NCBI RefSeq assembly: GCF_000442315.1
Contig: NZ_KE557321.1
Span: 258,224 to 322,223 of the forward strand
DNA from: Rubellimicrobium thermophilum DSM 16684
Lineage (GTDB): Bacteria > Pseudomonadota > Alphaproteobacteria > Rhodobacterales > Rhodobacteraceae
Length of the DNA stretch: 64,000 nt
Reading direction: 5' to 3'
The stretch's first letter is position 1. Every line of letters begins with the position of its first letter. The notes beneath the pieces are model-generated. The model ran no database searches. It was not told the DNA's origin and worked only from the letters and a program-made list of their open reading frames with translations. A program made the position numbers and the translations under genes. Shown here one piece after another: positions 57,291 to 64,000 of this stretch.

Positions 57291-57860
57291 ATGGTCAAGG
57301 TCATCGCCTCCTCGCTCCGCAAGGGCAATGTCGTCGAGATGGACGGCAAGCTCTATGTCGTCCTGCGGGCCGAGAACTTCCATCCCGGCAAGGGTACGCC
57401 CACCACCAGCGTGGACATGCGCCGCATCTCGGACGGGGTGAAGGTGACGGAACGCTGGCGCACCACCGAGCAGGTGGAACGCGCCAATGTGGACGAACGC
57501 GAATATGATTTCCTCTATGAGGATGGCGAGGGTTTCCACTTCATGGAGCCCGAGACCTTCGAGCAGATCGTCGTTCCCCATGACGTGGTGGGCGAGGGCA
57601 AGGCCTTCCTGACCGAAGGGGTGCGCTGCTTCGTCAAGACCTTCGAGGGCAATGCGATCGCCATCGAACTGCCGCAGAAGGTTGTCGTGGAGATTGCCGA
57701 GACCGAACCGGTGGTGAAGGGGCAGACCGCTTCCTCCTCCTACAAGCCGGCGGTCGCGACCAACGGGGTGCGGGTGATGGTGCCGCCGCATATCGGCCCG
57801 GGCGCCCGCATCGTCATCAATACCGAGGATCTATCCTACGTCGAACGGGCCAAGGACTGA
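57291..57860 (+). CDS. efp: translation elongation factor P
   Basis: A 189-residue, three-beta-barrel factor that rescues ribosomes stalled at polyproline. The modified lysine is K34 in the loop [15 protein letters not shown], matching the PGKG target of EpmA. Other family blocks are [20 protein letters not shown] and the C-terminal [20 protein letters not shown]. Its divergent neighbour epmA encodes the modifying enzyme. The 240-base gap between them must carry both promoters; I cannot locate them surely. Confidence 0.97.
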   Translation: MVKVIASSLRKGNVVEMDGKLYVVLRAENFHPGKGTPTTSVDMRRISDGVKVTERWRTTEQVERANVDEREYDFLYEDGEGFHFMEPETFEQIVVPHDVVGEGKAFLTEGVRCFVKTFEGNAIAIELPQKVVVEIAETEPVVKGQTASSSYKPAVATNGVRVMVPPHIGPGARIVINTEDLSYVERAKD

Positions 57861-57884
57861 GCGGCCGTCCGGCCGCCAGCCCGC

Positions 57885-58809
57885 ATGGCGCCGTCCGTCC
57901 TCATCCTGATGGGCACACGCAACGGCGCGGCCCATCTGCCTGCCCAGCTCGCCTCCTTCGAGGCGCAGGACGGGGTGGACTGGATGCTTTGGGCCTCGGA
58001 CGATGGCTCGCAGGATGCGACGCCGGCGATCCTCGAGGCCTTCCGCATCCGCCATCCCGGCCGGGTGCGCCTGATCGAGGGGCCGCAGATGGGCAGCGCG
58101 GCAAATTATCTGACCCTTCTCGCCCGGGGCGACCTGCCTGACATCCCTGTCGCCCTGGCCGATCAGGACGATGTCTGGCTGCCACATCGTCTGGCGCGGG
58201 GATTGTCGCATCTGACGGACGGGACGGCCACGGTCGTGGCCGGAACGACGATCCGGGTGGATGCCCAGCTCCGCCCGCTCGACCCCTCGCCCCTGCCCCC
58301 GCGCAGACCCTGCTTTGCCAATGCCCTGGTGCAGAATGTCCTGGCCGGCAACACGATGCTGCTCGATCCCCGTGCGGTGGTGCTGATCCGGCGCTCGGCG
58401 CAGGCGGCGCTGACCCATGGCGTGCGCCACCATGACTGGTGGATCTATCTCGTCGCCGCAGGCGCCGGGGCCCGCATTGTGATCGACCCGGTGCCGGGCG
58501 TCCTCTACCGTCAGCATGATGCCAATCACATGGGGGGCGCATCGGGGCCTGGGCGCCTTTTGCAGACGGGTTGGGAATGTCCGGCGCGGCGATTGGCGCA
58601 ACTGGGTGACACGCAACCTGGCCGGTCTCGATGCCGTGCGCGGGCTTCTGACACCAGAGGCGCAGGCCCTGCGCGACGATTTCGCACGCCTCCGGGCGCT
58701 GCCCTCGGGCCTGGCACGCCTGCAGGCCCTGCGGCGGGCGGGGATCCGGCGCCAGACCCCTGCGCAGGATGCGGCGCTGCAACTGATGGCGCTGCTCGGC
58801 TGGCTCTAG
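57885..58809 (+). pseudogene. GT2 (GT-A fold) glycosyltransferase, frameshifted
   Basis: A glycosyltransferase family 2 protein of about 307 residues. The first part has VLILMGTRNGAAHLPAQLAS, MLWASDDGSQDATPAILEAF (DDGS) and ALADQDDVWLP (DQDD metal motif), typical of rhamnosyl- or glucosyltransferases of surface polysaccharides. HHDWWIYLVAAGAGARIVID and LYRQHDANHMGG are the C-terminal family blocks. Near 58541 the frame shifts (an extra base in GGGGCCTGGG). The remainder, LGAFCRRVGNVRRGDWRNWV to the stop at 58809, lies one frame over. It follows efp by 24 bases. Probably a sequencing indel. Confidence 0.8.
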
Positions 58810-58844
58810 GACGGCTGCGGAGACCGGCGGCCGAAGCCGGACCG

Positions 58845-59753
58845 TCAGACTGCGCCGGGCATCGGCCGGCCGGCGAAGAACGCCGCGAGATTGTCGAGCA
58901 CCATGCGCGCCATCGCCGCGCGCGTCTCTTCCGTCGCCGAGGCGCTGTGGGGGGTCAGAACGACATTGGGCAGCGCGGTCAGACGCGGATCGGGGTCCGG
59001 CTCGGAGGCGAAGACATCGAGACCCGCCGCCCCGAGCCGCCCTTGCGACAGGGCTGCGATCAGCGCCTTTTCGTCCACGACGCTGCCGCGTGCGACATTG
59101 ACGAGGACGCCTTCGGGGCCCAGCGCGTCGAGCACGGCGGCCGAGACGAGGCCGCGCGTCGCCTCGCCCCCCGGCACGGCTACCACCAGGATGTCGCTCT
59201 GCCGTGCCAGATCCAGAAGATCCGGCACGAAGGTCCAGGGCAGATCGCGCGGATGACGGGCGTGATAGAGGATCCGCAGGCCGAAGGGCAGGGCCCGCGC
59301 CGCCACCGCCTGTCCGATGCCGCCGATGCCGAGCAGCCCCAGCCGCCGCCCGGCCAGGCTGCGCCCCAGCGGCCAGTGCCCTTCGCGCGACCAGGCGCCC
59401 GAGCGGACAAAGGCATGCTGGGCCGGCAGGCCCCGCCAGGCGGCCAGCAGCAGCATCATCGCGTGATCCGCGACCTCGCCGGCCAGGGCGGGGCCGACAT
59501 TGGCCAGCGCCACCCCGCGCGCCTCCAGCGCCGCGCGGTCGATCCCCTCCATCCCTGCCGAGGCCGATGCGACAAGGCGCAAGCCGGGCAGCGCGGCCGC
59601 CTCTGCCGCCGAAAGTCCGCGCCGGCCGTCGGTGACGACAGCCCGGATGGCGGGCGAGGGCGCATCATGGACGGCATAGGTCGCCTCCATTTCGCGCTGC
59701 TGCGGTTCGGGTAACCGGACCAGGGACAGGATGGCGGGGCGATCATCGGTCAT
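58845..59753 (-). CDS. D-isomer-specific 2-hydroxyacid dehydrogenase (glyoxylate/hydroxypyruvate reductase type)
   Basis: A 302-residue NAD(P)-dependent dehydrogenase. The dinucleotide motif is GRRLGLLGIGGIGQAVAARA. Catalytic residues are in VNVARGSVVDEKALIAAL (Arg) , GLDVFASEPDPDPRLTALPN (Glu) and VVLTPHSASATEETRAAM (His, PH[SG] motif). It reduces 2-keto acids such as glyoxylate or hydroxypyruvate. ATG 59753 overlaps the stop of the upstream EamA gene by ATGA. Confidence 0.92.
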   Translation of the reverse strand: MTDDRPAILSLVRLPEPQQREMEATYAVHDAPSPAIRAVVTDGRRGLSAAEAAALPGLRLVASASAGMEGIDRAALEARGVALANVGPALAGEVADHAMMLLLAAWRGLPAQHAFVRSGAWSREGHWPLGRSLAGRRLGLLGIGGIGQAVAARALPFGLRILYHARHPRDLPWTFVPDLLDLARQSDILVVAVPGGEATRGLVSAAVLDALGPEGVLVNVARGSVVDEKALIAALSQGRLGAAGLDVFASEPDPDPRLTALPNVVLTPHSASATEETRAAMARMVLDNLAAFFAGRPMPGAV

Positions 59754-60637
59754 GAGACGGTCTCCCGTGTTGCGGCCAGGCGGGCGCGGCGTTCGCGCCA
59801 GAGGGTGAACAGCCCCGCCCCCACCACGACGGCCGCGCCGATGGCGACATGGAGCTCGACCGTCTCGTCGAAGAGCAGGACGCCGAGCGCCGAGGCGAAG
59901 ACGAGCTGAAGGAAGGCAAAGGGCTGGAGAACCGAGGCCTCGGCCAGCTCATAAGCCTTGATGAGCAGCCAGTGCGCCGCGGCGGCCGTGACGCAGAGCA
60001 GCCCCATCACGGCCCAGTCCGTGCCTTCCATCGGCGTCCAGGTCCACAGCCCGGCCGGCGTCATGGCCAGGGCACCGACGATCCCGGTCCAGAAGAAGCT
60101 CGTGGCCGCGGGGTCGTGGCGCGCAGCCAGCCGTGTCAGCAGCCCGTAGAGCGCCCACATCGCCGCCGACAGCAGCGGCACGGCCGCGCGCGGGTCGATC
60201 ACCCCGTCCGAAGGGGCCAGGATCACCAGCACGCCCGCAAATCCGATCCCGATGGCTGTCCAGCGCCGCCAGCCCACCCGCTCGCCCAGGATCGGCCCGG
60301 ACAGGGCGGCGACCAGCAGCGGACTGACAGCAAAGACGGCATGGCTTTCGGCCAGACCAAGAAGGGTGAAGGCCCAGACCATGACACAGATCTCCCCCGC
60401 AAGGAGCAGGCCCCGCAGGATCTGGAGAAGGGGGCTGGCCGAACGCACGGCCCGCAGGCTGCCGGTGCGGGCGCGCGTCCACAGGATGACGACGGCCGCA
60501 AGGAACCAGAAGCGGATCATCACCACCATGAAGACGCCGTAGCGTTCGGCGAGGTGCCGCGACAGGCCGTCCTGGGCGGCGAAGACCGCACAGGTCAGGA
60601 TCATCAGCAGGATGCCGGCACGGGGGTTGCGGCTCAT
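59750..60637 (-). CDS. EamA/DMT family transporter
   Basis: A 295-residue inner-membrane exporter with ten helices. It starts MSRNPRAGILLMILTCAVFA and contains HAVFAVSPLLVAALSGPILG (repeat 1 end) and FLQLVFASALGVLLFDETVE (repeat 2 end). It is unrelated in detail to the EamA protein at 51890, sharing only fold. Its start overlaps the mnmD stop (ATGA) and its stop overlaps the next start, so mnmD, this gene and the dehydrogenase are one transcript. Substrate unknown. Confidence 0.9.
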   Translation of the reverse strand: MSRNPRAGILLMILTCAVFAAQDGLSRHLAERYGVFMVVMIRFWFLAAVVILWTRARTGSLRAVRSASPLLQILRGLLLAGEICVMVWAFTLLGLAESHAVFAVSPLLVAALSGPILGERVGWRRWTAIGIGFAGVLVILAPSDGVIDPRAAVPLLSAAMWALYGLLTRLAARHDPAATSFFWTGIVGALAMTPAGLWTWTPMEGTDWAVMGLLCVTAAAAHWLLIKAYELAEASVLQPFAFLQLVFASALGVLLFDETVELHVAIGAAVVVGAGLFTLWRERRARLAATRETVS

Positions 60638-61317
60638 CGGGGGGGCTCCGCAGGCTTGTATGCGACCGTCATGTGCCGCTTGCGCCCGAAGCCGGGGCGT
60701 CGTTCCACGACGAGGCCCGCCGCCTCCAGGGCCCGTCGCACGGCCCCCGCGGCGGTATAGGTGGCCAGCGTGCCGCCGGGCACGAGGCGCGCGGCCACGG
60801 CGGCCAGCAGGGCGGGCTCCCACATCTCCGGATTGCGGGCGGGGGCAAAGCCGTCAAGGAAGACGGCATCGGCCCGGCCCGGCCAGGCGGGCAGAGTCTG
60901 GCGCGCATCGCCCTCCACCACTGTGAGGACCAGACCGCCGAGATCCTGCGGACCGGGGCCGCGGGCCAGCGCCGCGGCCAGCAGGGCTGCGTCCTGCGCC
61001 AGTTCGGGAAAGGCCGAGAGCGCCCGGGCCCGATCGGCGGGCCCCATCGGGAAGGCCTCGAAGCTGGTGTAATGGATGGGGCCGGGCAGGCCCGATTCCC
61101 GCATCGCGCGCAGCGTGGCCAGACAGTTCAGTCCCGTGCCGAAGCCCAGTTCGAGGATGGTGAAACCGGGCCGCAGCCGCCCCGGGAGGCCGTTGCCGGC
61201 CAGGAACACATGGGCCGTCTCGGCCAGACCCCCCTCGAGCGAGAAATAGGGATCACCGAAGGCACGCGACACGGGCGTGTCCCCCTGCCAGTCCAGCTCG
61301 GCGCTCTGGCCCGTCAT
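60634..61317 (-). CDS. mnmD: tRNA (mnm5s2U34)-methyltransferase MnmD
   Basis: A 227-residue SAM-dependent methyltransferase, the stand-alone equivalent of the N-terminal half of MnmC. It completes mnm5s2U at the tRNA wobble position. Motifs are ILELGFGTGLNCLATLRAMR (SAM), YTSFEAFPMGPADRARALSA and VFLDGFAPARNPEMWEPALL (DGFAP..NPEMW, diagnostic). The end has RKRHMTVAYK. ATG 61317 is chosen by family length. Confidence 0.93.
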   Translation of the reverse strand: MTGQSAELDWQGDTPVSRAFGDPYFSLEGGLAETAHVFLAGNGLPGRLRPGFTILELGFGTGLNCLATLRAMRESGLPGPIHYTSFEAFPMGPADRARALSAFPELAQDAALLAAALARGPGPQDLGGLVLTVVEGDARQTLPAWPGRADAVFLDGFAPARNPEMWEPALLAAVAARLVPGGTLATYTAAGAVRRALEAAGLVVERRPGFGRKRHMTVAYKPAEPPR

Positions 61318-61368
61318 GATGCCCCGTGCGATGGGAAGCCGGCGCACTCTTGGGGGGCGGGAGCGGGA

Positions 61369-62379
61369 ATGGCAAGGGCAGAGGTAACGATTCTGGGTGC
61401 CGGGGTGACGGGTCTGGCCTGTGCCTGGGCCTGCGCGGAACGCGGTGCGCGGGTGCGCGTGATCGATCCCGGGGGGATCGGTGCAGGGGCCTCGGGGGGC
61501 GTGGTGGGGTCGCTTTCCCCTCATGCGCCGGAGCGCTGGGATGCCTTGAAGGCCATCCAGTTCGCGGCGCTGCGGAACGCCCCGACCTTCTGGGCCGGGG
61601 TGGCGGCGGCAGGCGGGGGCGATCCCGGCCTTGCCCGCACGGGCCGTCTGATGCCGCTGCGCGACGATCAGGCGGTGGCCGCCGCGCGGCAGAGGGAGGC
61701 CGCCGCGCAGGCGCTCTGGCAGGGCGAGGGCGCCTGGAGGGTGGAGCCGGCGCCCGAAGACTGGGGGCCGGTCTCTCCCACCGGGCTTGTCGTGCATGAC
61801 ACGCTGGCCGCGCGGATTGCCCCCCGCCGGGCGCTGGCGGCGCTGGCCGCCGCGATTCGGGCGCGGGGAGGGGAGATCGTCGCCGCAGGACCCGAGGAGG
61901 GCGCCGTCATCGAGGCCATGGGCGCTGCGGGGCTGGCGGCGCGTGGCTGGGGCGGGGGCGTGAAGGGGCAGGCGGCGCGGCTCTGCCTGCCGGGGCGGGA
62001 GGAGGCGCCGCAGATCCATGCCCCGGGCCTCTACATCGTTCCCCATGCCGACGGGACGGTGGCGGTGGGTTCGACGTCGGAGGACCGCTGGGACGACCTT
62101 GCTACCGATGCGCGGCTCGATGCGGTGCTGGAACGGGCCGTGGCGCTCGTGCCGGCGCTGGCCGGGGCGCCGGTCGTCGAACGCTGGGCGGGCTTGCGGC
62201 CCCGCGCAGCCACGGGGCGGCCCGTGCTGGGGGCCGTCGGCCCGGGGCGCTTCGTCGCCAATGGGGGGTTCCGCATCGGCCTTGCCCTCGCGCCCGAGAT
62301 GGCCCGGCTCATGGCCGATCTCGTGCTCGAGGGCCGCGATGCCGTCCCCGAGGCCTTCCGGCCGCCCCCTGCTGCCTGA
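61369..62379 (+). CDS. FAD-dependent oxidoreductase (DAO family), candidate MnmC oxidase half
   Basis: A 336-residue flavoprotein with an N-terminal FAD motif (VTILGAGVTGLACAWACAER) and DAO-family blocks (GIGAGASGGVVGSLSPHAPE, YIVPHADGTVAVGSTSEDRW, AGLRPRAATGRPVLGAV). It is divergent from mnmD with 51 bases between starts. In bacteria with fused MnmC, methyltransferase and oxidase are one protein; here they may be split. Amino-acid or glycine oxidation (ThiO-like) is the alternative. ATG 61369 has GAGCGGG upstream. Confidence 0.82.
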   Translation: MARAEVTILGAGVTGLACAWACAERGARVRVIDPGGIGAGASGGVVGSLSPHAPERWDALKAIQFAALRNAPTFWAGVAAAGGGDPGLARTGRLMPLRDDQAVAAARQREAAAQALWQGEGAWRVEPAPEDWGPVSPTGLVVHDTLAARIAPRRALAALAAAIRARGGEIVAAGPEEGAVIEAMGAAGLAARGWGGGVKGQAARLCLPGREEAPQIHAPGLYIVPHADGTVAVGSTSEDRWDDLATDARLDAVLERAVALVPALAGAPVVERWAGLRPRAATGRPVLGAVGPGRFVANGGFRIGLALAPEMARLMADLVLEGRDAVPEAFRPPPAA

Positions 62380-62403
62380 CGGCCGACACCGGCCGCCTCA
62401 GGC
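62374..62403. terminator. bidirectional hairpin spanning two convergent stop codons
   Basis: Outer arms GCCTGA (62374-62379) and TCAGGC (62398-62403) enclose inner arms CGGCCG and CGGCCG around loop ACAC. The two outer arms contain the TGA stops of the oxidoreductase (plus) and lpdA (minus). It should end both transcripts. Confidence 0.75.
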
Positions 62404-63786
62404 GTGGATGGCCCCGTCGCCGCAGGCCAGCGCCGCCTCGCGCATCGCCTCGGAGAAGGTGGGATGCGCATGGCAGGTCCGGGCAAGATCCTCGGCCGCG
62501 GCGCCGAATTCCATCGCCACGGCCACTTCGTGGATCAGGTCGCCCGCCATCGGCCCGATCAGATGGCAGCCGAGGATGCGGTCCGTTCCGGCATCGGCGA
62601 GCAGCTTCACGAAGCCTTCGCCCTGGAAGACGGCCTTGGCCCGGGCATTGCCCATGAAGGGGAATTTGCCCAGCTTGTAGGCGCGGCCTTCGGCCTTCAG
62701 CGTCTCCTCGGTCGCGCCGATCGCCGCCACCTCGGGCGTGGTGTAGATGACCGAGGGAATGACACCATAATTCACATGCCCGTGGCGCCCGGCGAGGATC
62801 TCGGCCAGGGCCACGCCTTCGTCCTCGGCCTTGTGGGCCAGCATCGGTCCCTCGCGCACATCGCCGATGGCATAGAGGCCGGGGATGTTCGTCGCAAAGC
62901 CCTCATCGGTGGCGATCTGGCCGCGCTCGGTCATCGCCACGCCCAGCGCCTCGAGGCCGAGGCCCTCCACATAGGGCTTGCGCCCCGTGGCCACGAGGAC
63001 GACATCGGCCTGAAGCTGCTGCGCCTCGCCCCCCTTGCGGGGCTGATGGGTGACCGTGGCGCCGCCTTCGGCCCGCTCCACCCCCTGCACGGCGGTGCCG
63101 AGGACGAAGCTCAGCCCCTGCTTCTGGAGCATCCGCTGGAACTGCCGGGCCACCTCGCCATCCATGCCGGGGGTGATGGCGTCGAGATATTCCAGCACCG
63201 TCACCTTCGCCCCGAGACGGGCATAGACCGATCCCAGCTCCAGCCCGATTACCCCCGCGCCGATCACGGCCAGGCGTCGGGGAATCGCCGGAAGGGCCAG
63301 CGCACCGGTCGAGGTGACGATGACCTCCTCGTCGATCGTCACGCCCGGCAGGGTGCTGGGCTGCGAACCGGTGGCGATGGCGATGGCCCGGGCCGCATGC
63401 GTCTCTCCGGCGACCGTCACCTGGCCGGGGGCAGGGATCGAGGCCCAGCCCTTCAGCCAGTCCACCCTGTTCTTGCGGAAGAGGAACTCGATGCCCTGGG
63501 TATTCCCCTTCACCACCTCGTCCTTGTAGGCGAGCATGCGCGCCCAGTCGACCTTCGGCGCCTCGCCCATCAGGCCCATCCGCGCAAAGTTGTGCCCGGC
63601 CTCGTGCAGCATGTGGGTGGCGTGCAGCAGGGCCTTGGACGGGATGCAGCCGACATTGAGGCAGGTGCCGCCCAGGGTGTCGCGCCCCTCGGCCACGGCC
63701 ACCCGGAGGCCCAGCTGGGCCGCGCGGATCGCGCAGACATAGCCGCCGGGACCGGCGCCGATCACGATGAGATCATATTCAGCCAT
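62398..63786 (-). CDS. lpdA: dihydrolipoyl dehydrogenase
   Basis: A 462-residue E3 flavoenzyme of 2-oxoacid dehydrogenase or glycine-cleavage complexes; it reoxidises dihydrolipoyl groups with NAD. The redox disulfide lies in [23 protein letters not shown] motif [23 protein letters not shown] motif [20 protein letters not shown], and the active-site His-Glu in [16 protein letters not shown] are intact. The gene is not next to E1/E2 genes in the window. Confidence 0.96.
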   Translation of the reverse strand: MAEYDLIVIGAGPGGYVCAIRAAQLGLRVAVAEGRDTLGGTCLNVGCIPSKALLHATHMLHEAGHNFARMGLMGEAPKVDWARMLAYKDEVVKGNTQGIEFLFRKNRVDWLKGWASIPAPGQVTVAGETHAARAIAIATGSQPSTLPGVTIDEEVIVTSTGALALPAIPRRLAVIGAGVIGLELGSVYARLGAKVTVLEYLDAITPGMDGEVARQFQRMLQKQGLSFVLGTAVQGVERAEGGATVTHQPRKGGEAQQLQADVVLVATGRKPYVEGLGLEALGVAMTERGQIATDEGFATNIPGLYAIGDVREGPMLAHKAEDEGVALAEILAGRHGHVNYGVIPSVIYTTPEVAAIGATEETLKAEGRAYKLGKFPFMGNARAKAVFQGEGFVKLLADAGTDRILGCHLIGPMAGDLIHEVAVAMEFGAAAEDLARTCHAHPTFSEAMREAALACGDGAIHA

Positions 63787-63797
63787 CAGCAGAACCT

Positions 63798-64000
63798 TCA
63801 GAACAGGGCAGCAAGGAGCATGAGGCCGGTGGCGCCAAAGCCGATCAGCCAGATCAGCGAGCGCCAGGGCGTCCAGCCCAGCAGATAGGCCGGAATGTAG
63901 AGCAGACGGGCGAGAAGGAACGCCCAGGCGCAGGCTGCCGTCAGGGCCGAGGACGATCCCGTGGCCATGACCGCGAAGACCGCGACGGCAAAGAGCAGCA
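63798..64000 (-). CDS. MAPEG family membrane protein, 5' part outside window
   Basis: The last 67 codons of a small membrane protein, ending 12 bases upstream of lpdA. Hydrophobic segments are [13 protein letters not shown] and [20 protein letters not shown]. The segment [20 protein letters not shown] with TPWRS is characteristic of the MAPEG (eicosanoid/glutathione metabolism-like) family in proteobacteria. The start lies beyond the right edge. Function in bacteria is unknown. Confidence 0.8.
   Translation of the reverse strand, partial: LLFAVAVFAVMATGSSSALTAACAWAFLLARLLYIPAYLLGWTPWRSLIWLIGFGATGLMLLAALF

Overview
The window is G+C-rich throughout and reads like an alphaproteobacterium of the Rhodobacterales, probably in or near the Paracoccus group. 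The evidence is a small acid-tailed TIGR02300 protein, phosphatidylcholine synthase, an NAD-dependent molybdenum formate dehydrogenase (fdsGBACD), isocitrate lyase next to a RamB/ScfR-type regulator, a HemP hemin-uptake peptide, and many gene pairs joined by 4-bp ATGA overlaps. I do not assign a genus.

Layout. 1-3.4 kb: 3' partial GH13 glucosidase, HemP with a Cys-rich partner, a GntR regulator, a frameshifted YgjP-type metallopeptidase and TIGR02300. 3.5 kb: tRNA-Ala(GGC). 3.7-8.0 kb: a LacI-regulated catabolic cluster resembling rhizopine (moc) genes, with a divergent PanB-fold enzyme, a diiron hydroxylase, a MocE-type Rieske ferredoxin and a periplasmic sugar-binding protein. 8.5-8.9 kb: DUF305. 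8.9-16.1 kb: a tightly coupled four-gene surface-glycan operon (MptE/DUF115-like, large GT4, SGNH/AlgX-like, FkbM), broken by an IS256-family element with a clear 9-bp target duplication. 16.4-22.1 kb: a sulfide/persulfide operon (two YeeE/YedE halves, MBL persulfide dioxygenase, DUF442-SQR fusion, SulP, BigR/SqrR) behind a promoter overlapped by an 18-bp near-palindrome. 22.2-27.5 kb: EEP-family protein, RamB/ScfR, aceA, a small Cys protein, bfr-bfd. 27.5-31 kb: tandem repeat, Gfo/Idh/MocA oxidoreductase with isomerase, GH25 lipoprotein. 31-38 kb: fds formate dehydrogenase and a LysR regulator. 38.4-44 kb: Opp-type peptide ABC transporter. 44-64 kb: housekeeping genes tamB-tamA, truA, pcs, an EamA exporter, ileS, epmA/efp, GT2, a 2-hydroxyacid dehydrogenase, another EamA exporter, mnmD, an FAD oxidoreductase, lpdA and a partial MAPEG gene.

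How the genes work together. The sulfur operon would sense polysulfide (BigR), oxidise sulfide to persulfide (SQR), dioxygenate it to sulfite (MBL enzyme) and move sulfur species (YeeE, SulP). The fds genes give formate-to-NADH conversion. aceA with its regulator supports growth on C2 compounds or short-chain fatty acids.

Caution. At least ten genes carry single-base frameshifts, mostly in G or C runs, and some are conserved core genes (tamB, fdsA, fdsG, fdhD). I read most of these as sequencing or assembly indels rather than true gene decay, but label them pseudogene because that is what the given bases show.
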